DNA of 64,000 nucleotides, from positions 62,001 through 126,000 of the forward strand of contig BLAL01000246.1 of the NCBI GenBank assembly GCA_015698045.1. The letters run 5' to 3'. The position numbers were made by a program, and so were the translations under genes. This stretch comes from Rhizophagus clarus (lineage: Eukaryota; Glomeromycota; Glomeromycetes; Glomerales; Glomeraceae). Below are positions 12,104 to 25,112 of the stretch, piece by piece; the stretch's first letter is position 1; every line of letters starts with the position of its first letter. Under the pieces are notes generated by a model that was given only the letters and a program-made list of their open reading frames with translations, was not told the origin of the DNA and did not search any database.

Positions 12104-14640
12104 CATGGTTTTTATTTTTTTTAAAAAAAAAAAATTTAAATTCACATGATAAACTGATATTTAATTTATTATGGAAAATATATGTACCAATGAAAGGTCA
12201 CATGATAAACGTTGGAGTAGAACAATTACCAATATTGTTAAATAATAGTTGTTACCTTTTAATTAAACAATACTAGATTATTTATTGTAAATTTTTAAAA
12301 GACAATTTTATTATATCAATAATTAATAAAATAAAATCTATACAAATAGCAACAGTAAAGTTTCGCAAAAAAACTTTTTAATCAGATCCATCAAAACTAC
12401 AAAAAAAAAAACAAAAAAAAAAAAATAAATAACTATTAATCGATGTTATTGTTAAAAAGAAAAAAAAATGGAGAAATTTCATAAAATTATAGTAAATAAA
12501 TTATGACTTCCTTCTGATCAATGTTTGTTTTTGATCTTTATAATATCGGACTACATCTAAATATAATACTTTGTCAGACATGTCACAGTACTTCTTATAA
12601 GCTTGCAAATTTTCAATGCTGTATTGGTCTAATTTCTGTAGTTTTAGTTTTCTATTAATTTTATGAAGTAAACTTTAGTTTATTTTTAAAAATTTCATTC
12701 CCTATTATTTCTTTTAAATCAAACTCTTTCTAAAGCTTTTTTAACTCATATATTTAATAACAAGTTAAAACGTCAATATATCTTTATTATCGACAATTTT
12801 TTCTTGGAGTTTCCATAATAATAAACAAAAAAGCATTAATTTCATGTTGGTCTTCTGTTAGAATTAAAAATTCAGAACTTTTATAAAAGTAAAAAAATTT
12901 TTTTTTTTGTGGTTTTGGTTCCATAATAAGTAATTTTGTATCAATTAAAAACAAAGATTAGCTAATCATAATCAAATAGATTATTATTAAACACATGACT
13001 ATTTTTTAATAATTTGCAAAAAATATAAATTATAAACAATTTGACACGTGTCTATATATCATATTGATATGAATAATTAATTTAATATGCAACAATACTT
13101 TGTGTAATTTGTGCATAATTTTATTGTAATATGTCCTTTTTGTTTGCATCTAATTAAAAGCATAATAAATATTCTTTGCATTGTTTTAACTATTTAAAAA
13201 ATTCATATTCGCGTATTAATGATAATATTTTGCAAATCACTAATCAGTTTGGCAAAAAATAAAAATTTTAATTTTTTTTTTTTTTAGATAGTAACGATCA
13301 TAGATTTAATCAACCAAACCTAAAAAATTTGTTGATCAACTCGTATTGTGTTTATTTTCTAATTGTAATTTGATTTTGCTTATCATCAAAAAAAACTTGA
13401 CGGACGTACAAAATGCTGTTTATATCAATATTTTGAATTTAAAAGAAAAATAAATAATAAAAATATATGTATTGAATAAAAAAAAAAAAGAAGGAATTAA
13501 AAAGTTAACATGTAAATTTTTTTTCTTAATTTTATTATAATTTAAAATAATCAAAGAAATAAAAAATTCGTGAAAATTAAAACATCATTATAAAAACGAA
13601 ACCAAAAATTTTCATTTATTATTTTAATCTATAAAAAATGTTAATGTTGTATGCTGCTATCAAGTCCTATAATCTTATATTACTAACTTCTTTTATTATG
13701 ATTAATAATATGACAAATGATTGTTCATATAGTTGTTAACAACCCACCTTGTTTTAATTATGACAATATTGCTACATAAAATGCTTGGATTGTAAACCAA
13801 AGTTATTCTATTGCTTAATTATTTTCATAATAAAATTAATTTATTTCATTATTCTATACATTTTGATAATTACCAGTTCAATTCATTCAATTTAAATGAA
13901 ATTAAACTGTTACAATTACAGTATATATGATGAACAAGATGTTAACAATTTGCCTAAAAAGTATACATTTATTTTAGTTATTTTAAATTACTCAAGTGAA
14001 AATAATTCAACTACTATTATAACTTTGATGGAAACTTTCAATTCAGGAGATTAAAAGTTCAGAAAATAGTTACGATTTATGAAAATAGACTTGTAACTTG
14101 TTAATGATAGATCTATAATTTCAAAGGATTTTTTTTAAAAAATTGTGTATCTAGTCATATTATAATAATAAATTACAATTATTTATTAACTGAGAATTAA
14201 CTATTTATTTATTATATTAAGTAACTAGGTAAATAGGAACTGTTGGAGCGTCTGTGTTATAATCACAAGATTATTTTTTATTGCTGCTCAAAACTCAATT
14301 GGTCAATACATAGCAGATATATCATTTTTTATCTTCTTTTAAAAATGATTAATAGAAAAGAAAAAGTAATCACAAAGGAATAGATACAAGAATTTCACCC
14401 AACAGCAATTATGAAAATATTGCTGGAAGTTTTGGAAGTTTTTCAGCAAGGTTAAGTGATATAGAAAAACCTCTTCAATAATTTATAGAACTATAACATT
14501 AATAACATGAAGGATGATATAAACATAAATAACTAATAATAATATATATTATAGTAAATATTAAGATATATTATCGTTATAAGCAAGTTAAATAACTGGT
14601 AAGCAATGGATGATTATAAGCAAGCCAAATAACTGAAAGT
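12104..14640. other. Very AT-rich region without a gene
   Basis: Poly-A/T runs (12.4, 13.3 and 13.5 kb) and no ORF above background. I see no inverted-repeat ends or tandem arrays. Confidence 0.45.
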
Positions 14641-14945
14641 ATATGTCATAAACATAACAGATAAATGTCTAGTATGTCAGAAAATATGCAATTAATGATA
14701 ACAGTATAATGAGCAACTGATGACAAATATCACAGACATCACCTGAAAAGAAGCATCATGAGCAACAGACAACAAACGTCACTGGTATAAATGTCTGTAT
14801 CTGCCAAGAGACATCATGAGCAACTGACAACAAATATCACGGACATAAATGTCTGTACTTGATATGAGACAAACATCACAGACATAAATGTCCGTACTTG
14901 ATATGAGACAAATATAACAGACATAAATGTCGGTACCTGATAAGT
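14640..14945. repeat. Degenerate minisatellite (GACATAAATGTC units)
   Basis: Imperfect tandem repeats built on GACAAATATCACGGACATAAATGTCTGTACTTGATATGAG-like units. Early units are about 65 nt and include CATCATGAGCAAC. Later ones shorten to about 42 nt. Each unit carries the palindrome GACATAAATGTC or close variants. Unit length and sequence vary too much for a CRISPR array, and no cas genes are present. Confidence 0.7.
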
Positions 14946-15296
14946 AGGATTATCGGATGTTGAATTTACTTACGAATGACTAATGTATGGGCACTTTATC
15001 CATGACATAGCATGCAAGTCAGGGTATATCACAGACATTAGTTGAAACCATGGGCGGACCATGAAGGATATAACCTAGGCACTTGAGACATGAAATGTAA
15101 GGTTAGAGCCTTTGTTGATCGGTCAGATGGGGTGACCAAAGGTGAGTGAGTAACGATCATTTTGATCACGTGCTCGCCAACTTTTATTTAATTTATCTAC
15201 ATGCCGATCTTACCAATTTGAGCCAAATTTTTTCCCACATATTGCTGAACTCCCTTTGCTTCTTCAACAATAATTTCGTTCATTTAAAATAACAAT

Positions 15297-16972
15297 ATGG
15301 CTCCATTACGAAAAGAAATTACTCCATTTCAACACGGAGAAATAGTTGGTGCTTGGAAGTGTGGAATAAGTGAATATCCTCCAAGTACTGTTCATAAGAT
15401 CATTGTAACTTTCCGTGATTCTGGTCAAGAAATACCTCCTGCTCATGTAGGTAGACCTAAAATAATGACACCAAGAGACAATCGAGCTTTAACAAGAATT
15501 CTTAAACAAAACAGAAGAACAAATATTAAAGAATTACGTGATAATTTTACCCTATAAAAAATAAGTGTCCGGATAATGTCCAGAAAATGTCTGGAAAAAT
15601 TTTTTAAAATATTGTCCAGAAATTCTGGACACTGTGTGTCCAGAAACTGTTCCGAAAACACTGCATTTTTGGGATATTAGGAATGTGTCCTGAAATTGTC
15701 CAGAAATGTATTTTCGTAAAATTTTGCCACAAAAGATGATCAATGGATAGATGATCATCATTATTCCTTAATCCAAAATTTTTATATTATAGATATATAG
15801 TATTTTTGCCTGCTCTGCAATTTTAATTAGTACGACAGAAAAGATTTTGAATGTCAGTTTTGTGCTTTTTGCATTTTTTACAAAATTAATTTATCCTTTT
15901 TTGGAAATAGTATCCAGAATTTGTCCTGAACTTTTTCATGTCCAGAATTTGTCTATCTGGTTTTTTTATTATGTCCAGAATTTGTCCAGGTTTAACTGTC
16001 TGAAATTTGTCTAAAATTTTATACCGAACAAATACTGGACAAATTCTGGACAAAGTTAGGACATGTCAAAATTTTAAGTATTAGAAGTGTATCAGACATA
16101 TACCAAAAAAGTGGACATTTTCCAGATATATCAGATTTATTCCAGATATTTTCCAGACATTTTTGATAACATTTTCCGGACATTTATTTTTTATAGGGTT
16201 ATTGAAACTACTTCTACAACTGTTAGCATAAATACCCTTCACCGTAATCTTCATGAAAATGGTTTCTATGGTCAGGCAGGAGTTAGAAAACCTTTGGTAA
16301 CAGAGACCAATCGGAAAAAAAGTTAACTTGAGCTAAAGCAAGACAAAATTGGGAAAGTGAATGGGAAAATATCATTTGGAGCGATGAATCACACTTTGAA
16401 CTATTTAAGGGAGATGGACGAAGGTGGGTTTGGAGGCAACCACATGAAAAATATGATTTTGAATGTCTTATTCCTACTGTGAAATCTGGTCAAGTTGAAG
16501 TAATGGTTTGGGGTTGTTTTACGAAAAATGGTCTAGGTCTTTTAGTTAAATTGGGTCTTTTAATTAAATTGGAGGGGAAAATTAATGTTAATGCATATAT
16601 AGAACTTTTAGATAATTATTTATTACCATATATGGACACTCTAGATGATGAAAATAATTACATTTTCCAAGAGGATAATGCTCCCATCCATACAGCAAGG
16701 TCAGCTAAAGATTGGAAGGACGAAAATGATATAGTCTGCATTCCCTGGCCCACCCAAAACCCTGACCTGAATCCAATAGAGCACTTGTGGGATGTTTGGA
16801 AAGAAAGGTCCGGGCTCACAATCCACTACCAAAAAATAAAGAAGAACTATGGCAAATTCTTCAGGAGGAGTGGTTAAATATAGTTGATAATATATATCAA
16901 AATCTTGTAAATAGTATGCCTCATAGGATTACTGCTGTTATAAACTGTAAGGGTAACCCAACGAAATATTAA
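15297..16972 (+). pseudogene. Tc1-like DD34E transposase pseudogene
   Basis: The N-terminal helix-turn-helix region starts MAPLRKEITPFQHGEIVGA and includes STVHKI and GRPK. The catalytic part has IIWSDESHF (first Asp), FQEDNAPIHTA (second Asp) and NPDLNPIEHLWD (Glu). Thirty-four residues separate the second Asp and the Glu, as in Tc1 (DD34E). Damage: a CCCTA MITE sits in the reading frame at 15550-16198. The frame shifts near 16318 and a TGA follows near 16329. A 1-nt loss near 16795 shifts the C-terminal end. An 18-bp tandem duplication near 16540-16570 repeats LVKLG/LIKLEG. A short stretch after ISE near residue 26 also looks deleted. The element cannot make an active enzyme. Confidence 0.85.
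15550..16198. mobile_element. CCCTA-terminus MITE (GTCCGG/TCCAGA subterminal repeats), TSD TTA
   Basis: The terminal repeats are CCCTATAAAAAATAAGTGTC on the left and CCCTATAAAAAATAAATGTC on the right, reverse-complemented. TTA flanks both ends (15547-15549 and 16199-16201). Many TGTCCAGAA/TTCTGGACA motifs in both orientations fill the interior, a layout typical of CACTA-like elements. There is no coding capacity. Removing the element plus one TTA restores the reading frame of the Tc1 transposase, so the insertion boundaries are exact. Confidence 0.9.
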
Positions 16973-17089
16973 TGAAATTTCAAATTTTAACTTTTAAATA
17001 AATCATTTTTAAGTAAATTTGATGCAGTAAATGTTGAGAAAACTGTATTTAAAAATTATTTACTCACTCACTTTTGGTAGGCCACTGTA

Positions 17090-18054
17090 TGTGTGTAAAT
17101 CTCCTTATATCTGATATGTTGTTTTCTTAGATTTTTTCACTAAAGTCATGGTGGTGCTTAAAATAGGGTGATGCCTCAAATCGGAATGATACGGTAATAA
17201 GAATTTAAAGTTATGGAGGCTTAAAAAAAGTCAAACTTAGTAAGGATTTATTATTTTAATATACGGTACAGTTACACTGTCGATCCCTCCTGCATATATA
17301 TTTTCTCAATTTAGCTCATAAAAAGGCAAATACCGATTATCTTATTAATAAACATCTAATGTTAATTCCAAGCAAAATCATTATCATAATTAGTAGTAAA
17401 GCATTATTTTCTCGTTAATGCACGGGATGTCCTATTTTTCAGGGCCAAGAATTATGATAATTTCAGCCAGTTTCTAAAATAGTAATATGGAGCCTGATGT
17501 ATCTATAAAAGGAAAGATCTACGTGACAAATTGGCGGATTAATATTTCTTTTTCTGATTTTTAAATAATATATTGGGAAGTAACGCTACATTTATTTCGT
17601 CAAGTGCGTTACAAAATGATATTCTTTAGTATTGTGCAAGTAACTCAAGTAGTTTATTGTATTAGGTTGTTACACATATGTTTACGACTTTACGCCGTTA
17701 AAATCAGTTGATTTAAAATATAATTTAGTCAACATAATAACAGTACATAATAGGTTTTTTTAAAATTTTTTTTACAGGATTTCATTATCAGAATGATTAC
17801 CTTTAATATGTTGTTAATTATTGACATGTGTACCACCAACAACGATTGATACGAAAATTATTTATTAAATATGAATTTGTACATGTCAATTAAGAGCCCA
17901 TTTGATAATATGTTCTGTCAGGAATTTCGTTGTAAACTTGTAAAATATAAAATAAAATACATATATTTTAAAAAGGTACACTCAATATTGAAAGAGAATA
18001 TAGAAGTATGATATATTTCAACAAGTAAAATTTTGTAGTTAAATGAACAAAGTA
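17090..18054. other. Intergenic region
   Basis: No gene. A loose inverted repeat pairs TTGACATGTGTAC (~17820) with GTACATGTCAATTAA (~17880). Confidence 0.4.
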
Positions 18055-19600
18055 ATTAAACAATACAAAATAAAATAAAAAATTAAAAACAAATGAAACT
18101 TCGATACTTTAAATTTCTGCATCATAGTTTTAATCTATTGCTTAAACTGAGTTTGCAGATTATTAGTGATAGAGTAAGCATCTTGTTGACGAATATCTGC
18201 TGGATTAGTAGCCACCGGTACTGGCATAATGACAACGTATGCTTGAGGAGAATTTATAAAAATACCAAGTGAATTAAGTGAAAGAAAGGTATTAGTTTGA
18301 GGTGAATTTTGATCAAAATGTGGAGGTGAAATATTAGTATTGTTAGAGGTGGATCGCTGAAATACGTTGTTAGGTGGGATTTTAACATTATTGTTTGCGA
18401 CGTCATTAAAAATTGGTTGCTGATAATTATTGCCAGGATGGGATATAAATTGATTATAGCCAGTGGGAGGAATGGTCGCATGTGTAGCGGGAAAATTATT
18501 ATCCATCACAAAAATGTCATTATGATTGCAGTTATGAGAAGGATCATTGGAGTTAACGTTTTCCTCTTGAGTAGTAGTTGTTGCAGTCGTTTGTGGTAAC
18601 CTATTGCCGTTACCATTAATGAATTCAGCAATATTGGATTCGTTAGCACTATTGCTAATATTGTCTTGTGAAGAATACATGTTTATAATGTAATTTTTGT
18701 AAGAAAACGATTTTTGTTGGCCAATTTTGTGGGTTTAAATAAAGAAAAAAAAAAGATCATCTTTCACTTGGCGTTAACTCTAATCCAAATCAAGCTTTGA
18801 AAAATAAATGACGCCAAATAAAGTTTAATGGCATCTATATTTGTACAAATAAAAAAATATTATTGTTACATAAGATGTAATACACATAAAAGAATGAAAG
18901 ACCGTTAAATCATACATGAAAGATGAAAGAAATATTATTTTTCTAATTTAAGTTTGTGCACTATTTGGCACAATTGAGAACAAATCACCCATTTTTAACA
19001 AATTTAAATGCCAACATTCGACATATACCTCAATTGTGATTGAACAAATCAGGTACTTTGCCGAAATAAATTTTTAATTCAGTCAAAACTGATTAGATCT
19101 GCAGTATGCACGCACTCTCACATTAGTTTTGTCAGCTACTGTTGCCAAGTAAATTAGTATATGAAAACATGTCATTATATCATTTTATCGGGTCAAAAAC
19201 CGTATAAAGCCATAAATATTTGAAATAACGAAATCAAATCTAAGCATTCGAATTTGTAATTTTTAATAAATAAAAATTAAATGGAATAAACGAAAAAGTA
19301 AATGAAAAAAGTAAATAAATAAATGAATAAGTAAATAAAGTAACCGAGATACTTTTTTATTTATTGTCAAAATAACCCATATAAAAAAAAAATTTTTTTT
19401 TTTATTGAGACGTTAAATAAAATAATCTAAATAAATAAAAAAAAAAAAACTCTCCTTCGAAAAGATTATTCCTTTTATGAAATATCATTGTTTATAAATG
19501 AACTGTAATGGTATTCAAAACTTTGATTATAACGGAAATTTCACATTAATCACGAAATAAACAATCATTGTTTGGAACGGATAAACTTTTTTTGTGTACG
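18055..19600. repeat. Segmental duplication, copy A
   Basis: Matches 29565-31045 in the same orientation. It covers the 3' flank, the Asn/Gln-rich protein gene, its upstream region (AACCCACAAAATTG on the minus strand) and sequence up to AACGGATAAACTTT. Blocks such as ATTAGATCTGCAGTA and TTGTCAAAATAACC are shared, with indels in between. This is an old duplication. Confidence 0.8.
18135..18680 (-). CDS. Asn/Gln/Pro/Thr-rich protein, paralogue A (181 aa)
   Basis: Unrecognised protein. The start MYSSQDNISNSANESNIAEF matches the paralogue at 29662-30234 almost residue for residue. A low-complexity middle rich in N, P, T and Q follows, with imperfectly repeated NNYQQP-like motifs. The most conserved part is the C-terminal ~55 residues, including SLNSLGIFINSPQAYVVIMP and the end LQTQFKQ. 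There is no signal peptide or clear transmembrane helix, although SLGIF...VVIMPVPV is hydrophobic. The overall impression is an intrinsically disordered protein with a short conserved C-terminal motif. Upstream on the minus strand the AACCCACAAAATTGGCCAAC stretch is conserved between copies. Conservation of the frame in two diverged copies supports a real gene. Confidence 0.7.
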   Translation of the reverse strand: MYSSQDNISNSANESNIAEFINGNGNRLPQTTATTTTQEENVNSNDPSHNCNHNDIFVMDNNFPATHATIPPTGYNQFISHPGNNYQQPIFNDVANNNVKIPPNNVFQRSTSNNTNISPPHFDQNSPQTNTFLSLNSLGIFINSPQAYVVIMPVPVATNPADIRQQDAYSITNNLQTQFKQ

Positions 19601-20929
19601 AATAATTAATGTTATTCCGCGAAGGATTTAAAACATTATATTGCATAATCATTATTTGAATCACTAGTAATTAAAGCGACCAAAATTCAAAGTATATGAA
19701 ACAATCGACGGAATAAATAAGAATTTCATGATTCGAAAAGTTATAATTCAAATAACGGCTTTAAATAGTTAAAATTTGAATTGTCATCTTAATGTGTTGT
19801 TCTTCTATTCGTTTCAGGCAGTTAGTTAGTTATGTGTGACTTCTTTTATTCAAAAGTATAAACGATAAAAGAAATTGGTTGTATTTTGATGACAGAACGA
19901 GTATGCGAGTATTTTTAATTCGCACAGACTTGGAAAAAATTAAATCCGATCACGTGTTCTTTTTTTTTTAGAAAAAAAAATGTAATATACATACGTAGGT
20001 GCTATATTTTTTTTTTTTTGAAAACGATAATATTTAATACACGTACATTTCCTACTGAGTCATATTATATTCAAATATATAATAATTCTAGCTTTGCGAA
20101 TAATAAATTTTTACACTTGCCTTAGCAATTAGATGTATAAATGTGTAAAGTTATTAATATAATGTTATTTGATGATGTTTATCTTTATATTATAGAAGTT
20201 GAGAAGTTTGTTTGTAAATTTATACAAGTCTCATATTTGTATCATCTTCATTATTATTACATATAACATGTCCGTGAATTTGAAATATTCAAATATTCAA
20301 CAAAGCATAGTGTATATGCTTCAGATGATCGGTGTGTTACGATAGACAAAACAGATCATCATTGAATTGAAATTTTTAAATTTTGAGATTTTGATTCTGG
20401 TTTATTAATTTAATAAACCGTTATCTGTTATTGATCAGGATGATCAACAAGAACAATAATTATATTATTTAAGTTATGCATGCAAACTTATTTTCACTTA
20501 CGCCTAATGGTGCGTTGATCAATTATTAAATATTTATAAGATTTATAAGTTGAAAACCTTCCTAGGAAAGAAAAAATAAAAAAAAAATTCCTCTAAGTCG
20601 AAATTGTATAATTTTGCGCAAATTGAAATTTATATCTTCGCACCTTTCACTGAAATTTTTATTAGAACGAAACAGCAACAGTAAAATTACAAATTTTCCG
20701 CAAAAAATAGGTAAGCATACATTGATTCTGGTTGGTGAACCGGGTCCGCATCTGGAATTTTTTTTTTGATTTGTAAGCATACGTCGAATCCATTGTTTTT
20801 GAAATAAATTCTATTTTGGAAATGATCTGTAAATTTTTATCACGTAACTGTGATTTCTTGGTTACGTCATCGAGAATATTGGGGAAGGTTATAATTATCA
20901 TTATTTATGCATTTCTGCAGTAAAATTAA
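19601..20929. other. Intergenic region
   Basis: No supported gene. Minus-strand ORFs at 20562-20901 overlap each other and are low-complexity. Poly-T/A runs lie near 19965 and 20010. A CACGTG site lies near 19952. Confidence 0.4.
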
Positions 20930-21032
20930 CTATTGGATTATACTATTGATTATACTATTAAATATTGATTATACTATTGATTATACTATTTATTATACAC
21001 TATTGACTATACTATTGAATATACTATTTTTG
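20930..21032. repeat. Short-unit minisatellite (GATTATACTATT)
   Basis: About seven imperfect tandem copies of a 12-13 nt unit, GATTATACTATT, with variants such as GACTATACTATT and GAATATACTATT and partial spacers. Confidence 0.85.
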
Positions 21033-21150
21033 AATGGAAAATAAATAAAAAATGGGCGAAACAATAAACTATATTTATATTCACTGATGAGAACGTGATT
21101 GTTGTGATACACTATAAAACAATTGTGTAAATGGCGGGGAGTAAAATATC

Positions 21151-21185
21151 GGATAAATGATCGGCCGATAGGCCGATCTATGATT
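21151..21185. other. Dyad motif shared with the recombinase element
   Basis: GGATAAATGATCGGCCGATA plus GGCCGATC forms a near-perfect dyad (GATCGGCC...GGCCGATC). The same 18 bases, GGATAAATGATCGGCCGA, followed by AGGCCGATC occur at 46733-46760, in the loop of the palindrome next to the tyrosine-recombinase gene. No other part of that element is visible here. It could be a recombinase site, a solo scar or a chance relic. Confidence 0.5.
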
Positions 21186-21990
21186 CGAAATTTTTAATTA
21201 ATTTTATTGTAGTCTTTTTATCTTCTTTACTGAGCCAATACATTCTATAGAAATGCATACCAATTATTAAGAAATTGGTTTTTTGAGCAGATTATATTTT
21301 TTTACGCAAATAAAGTTAATAAAGCTAATTTTCATTTTTAGTGTATTCGGTAATTTTTATAAGTTCTGCATTTGTCTGTGGAACTAAGTTCGAGATGTTA
21401 GCACTCTAATATGTCACAACGTGACACATCCTCACTTTTAATAGCGGGTATATTCTTGTAAAAACCGGGTATATCACCGATAATATGTATTTGTAATATT
21501 AATGGATAAATAAGCAATAATTGTGAACTTATACAATTAAATAACTTCGATAATACCATTGACGAGAATAGATGTGATTCTCAATTAGTTGTTTTGTTAC
21601 TATAGTTAGTTTTTTTTTTTGTTGATAAACTTTAAAGGGCGCCTTTTAAAAAATCTTTTAAATATATGAACGGAATAATAATGTGTCGTTATTTCCGTTT
21701 GTTAATTTACTAAAAATAAATTTATTAAATGCGTAAATACATCACTATAATGTAAATCTGAAAAAGATTTGGTTTCATTAGTTTTAAATTCACCAACTAT
21801 TTTCAACGGACATAAATCCGATTAATTCAATAATAATATATTAATCTCTTCTCTCTAATTACTGTATATTACCATTGAAAAACTTTAAACTTTATTGTCA
21901 TTTATGAAATGAGATATGTGTTGCAGGAATCGGGTCCGTCTATGATATTCCATGGATAAAATTTTTATGCGGTCATACTAAAATCTCTTC

Positions 21991-22749
21991 GCACATCTGA
22001 AATGTGTGACAGGTTACGCCGAAATGTCAAATTAGCTGCCTGACCATACCATCAGAGACAAACCAAAGGGTAATCTGATTGGTTCATCATCATCAGCTAT
22101 ACTAATTATTTATTTATCGTTTAACGCGAAAAAAAAACTTTTCTCTTCACTCTTTCTTCCCCTTTTCATATTTTAAAATATTTTTTAATATTTTAAATTT
22201 CTGTTAAATAAAGTTAAATATTTTTCACTAGCAGCACTTCAGGCGTAAAACTATATTTTAAAGCTATAAATATTTCATTAACAAAAGCGTTTTATAGAGA
22301 TTTCACAACATAATTTCAGCAGTTGGTCATATTAAACGGGTGAAAAGTCCTTAAGAAAAGTTGTTTACGAGGTATGGGGATGCTTGTATATTTGTATTAA
22401 TTGCCACAAAGTTATATTTTTATAATACTAAGACGCGCTTTATTTTTTACTTTAAGTTATAATTTATGTTTTAAACACTTTAAAGGGTCAAGAGAAACAA
22501 GTGAAATAAGCTTTAATTAATGTTGTTTTAAAGTTCATGTATATTGATTTTTATTGGAACTAGCTTAAAATATTTGTGTGGAGCTATCTTTTTATTCTTT
22601 TTTTAAAAAGTGTAAAAATTTTTTTTCTAAAGATAAACATTACATAAAAAAATGTGAAGTCAAATTTATGACAGTCAAGAAAATTGACATTTACAGTTGT
22701 ACTCTAAAACAATATATTCGGTGTAACCTGTCACACATTTCAGACGTGC
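21991..22749. mobile_element. MITE with 9-bp TSD (MULE-like)
   Basis: Terminal inverted repeats GCACATCTGAAATGTGTGAC (left) and GCACGTCTGAAATGTGTGAC (right, reverse-complemented) continue with AGGTTAC-R-CCGAA. The direct 9-bp repeat AATCTCTTC flanks both sides (21982-21990 and 22750-22758). Nine bases is the usual duplication length for Mutator-like elements. There is no transposase. The ORF at 22578-22823 runs through the right end and is not a gene. Confidence 0.85.
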
Positions 22750-22758
22750 AATCTCTTC

Positions 22759-25112
22759 ATTATATTTTAAGTCGTTACTCGTTAAACGCGAAAAAAAAAA
22801 TGAATTTACATTTTGCAACTTAAAAAATTTTTTTCTTCCTAAATAACGTAAACAATAGTTATTTAATATATGGTATCACATATTATAAAAAAAAATACGG
22901 AAGTTTTGAAGTAAAAAAATTTCCTTTTTTCTTTCAAAAAAAAACGGGGTTTATTTATATAAAAAAAGATTAATGAAAAAAATTTTCTTCCCTATTTTAT
23001 CCTAAAATTATTCAAATGTATATAATAACCGGATGAAATTTTTTTTCCATTTGTATGAGAGTAACAAAATAAGGGGTATTCATTTACAATACGTGCTATA
23101 GTTAAATTTTATTCCGAATTGATTATTTATTTTATCGCAGAAAATGATATACCGTATATTGTAGGCCACAGTCGCATAAACTCTCACTCGAAAAACGTTT
23201 CATATTCTATTGATTTTATATGTATTTAAAGAATCTATTTTTTACCCAGACTAAAATGCTATACATAAATATTTTTCTGATTACCTACAAGCTTTTAAAC
23301 ATATTCTATTTTAATAAAAATTCGATTTATATGTGATGTACAAATTAACTTTCTTAAATTTGCAAGATACCCGGGATATTATGTGAGTGACGAGTTCTAT
23401 CGACAGGGTCTACCGTGGAAAATATTGGATGATTTTTCATTTCGAATTTGAATAAGAAAAATCATATTACTTATTGTTATAAAAGCGAGGACATTAATTA
23501 CGGTCTAATTCTAGAATTATTTATAATAAACAATCGTCCCTGCTATGAATTACGGTGAAACATTGAATATTAAACTGCATGTGTGGCTGTGTTCTGCGCA
23601 AAACTGCGTAAAAACATCGAATACATAGCTTCGGTGATTATTTGTAGCTTATGATTTATAATTAGTTTATTCGGGTACTTCATTTTTTTTTCTTTTTTTT
23701 TAGAAAATTTAATAAATTTACCATAAAGATAATTTACCAGATAAGGAGATGATCGTCGTATATTGATAAGATATGGTAATAACTTTCCTCCACATTAATA
23801 TACCTATGAAAGTTTTTTTTTGAAACTTTCGTTATTATTCTAATAAAAGAAGTGAAGACGCCCAATTTTCAAATTACGTCCTTCTTACTTCTAATCCTTC
23901 TAATCTTGAAACTCATTAAGAACTCCTCTACATGATAATATGTACATTAGTGCGTATATTTCAAAACTCATGCGAAAAAAAAATAATACTATATATACCG
24001 TACCGAATTTGTTAATATAATAAATATCAAGTATAAAAGATACAACTTTATTGTAAATTCATTTAAAGAATGATTAAACAAAAAGAAAAAGAAACCAGCC
24101 AAAAATTGAAAATTTTGATTATCTCTTTTATCAACGTATCAAATCTGTGATAACTGTTGATAAAAAAAAAATAGCAAATATAAATCAAGATTTGCCACTG
24201 CAAGGGCTAGAATTACCTAAGCAAACTTGAATAAAATAAATAAACATTGATGCAGTTCAAATCAAAAAGCTTAATTTAGACTCAAAGATTGATGGATATA
24301 GATTTATCAATCTTGTTCAATTAAAATTATTAAAATTAAAAATAATATAGTCTTAAGAAGTTTGACCGCGACCTAAACTAGATAGCCTAAATGAAAAAGG
24401 TAAGATTTATTGATTATACACATAAAAAATGTAATTCTTAATTAAATATAAATAAAAAAAATTGTTTATGATTTAACGTTGGTGGCATAATCTGATTCTA
24501 GGTTGACCCAAATAAAAAAAAAATTTTTTTAATTGTAAATTAATAGAATAAGACTTATTCATATTTATCAGGAATTCTAACGGGTTTTGTGGTTGTTTTA
24601 TAATACTTTATAATTCATTCATATGTCAATATAGTGATAATGTGATAATAATTGTAACACCTACATTCAACTTAATCATTATTAATATGCTATATTTATA
24701 TCCAATGATCTATAATTTGTTTGATTGTCTCATCTAGAGACTAGAGGAGTAGAGTAGCAATAATTTCATTCTTTACGATAATTATTAAAAGTTGTTCTGT
24801 TTGATAATTCGAACAAAAATTTTGATCTAAATTTCATCACCGGTAAAGAAAAAGGTAAAGAGAATTTACACGCAAAATTTTCAATAAAAATAATAACAGT
24901 TAATATTTAGCAGCAATGACCGTATAAGACTATTTTTTCTGTCTAATTCGAATTACTTTTAATAAGTATGAAAACAATAAAGCAGCTGGTTATAAAGAGT
25001 TTCAACTAACAACTGCGTCAACTTTTAATAATTAGTCTATATACTTTGTACACGTAATTGGATATTGGTGTGTAATTTTTTAAATTTCGTACAGAGTTTC
25101 AAATAGAAACAA
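22759..25112. other. AT-rich intergenic region
   Basis: No gene, repeat array or terminal-repeat pair recognised. Confidence 0.4.

Larger units (their letters stand above)
15124..17087 (+). mobile_element. Tc1/mariner element, degenerate, with MITE insertion
   Basis: The terminal repeats are recognisable. The left end CAGATGGGGTGACCAAAGG continues with TGAGTGAGTAA. The right end, reverse-complemented, is CAGTGGCCTACCAAAAG followed by TGAGTGAGTAA. TA follows the right end at 17088-17089, but the left TA target duplication has been lost or mutated. Without the 649-bp insertion and its 3-bp duplication the element is about 1.3 kb, the usual Tc1 size. It carries one transposase gene, now broken. 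Confidence 0.8.

Noticed and set aside
14640-14945. CRISPR-like spaced repeats
   Set aside because: Repeat and spacer lengths are not constant, the spacers are repeats themselves, no cas genes are present, and the host is eukaryotic.
22578-22823. 81-aa ORF on the plus strand
   Set aside because: It starts inside the MULE-like MITE and runs out of its right end; no family features.
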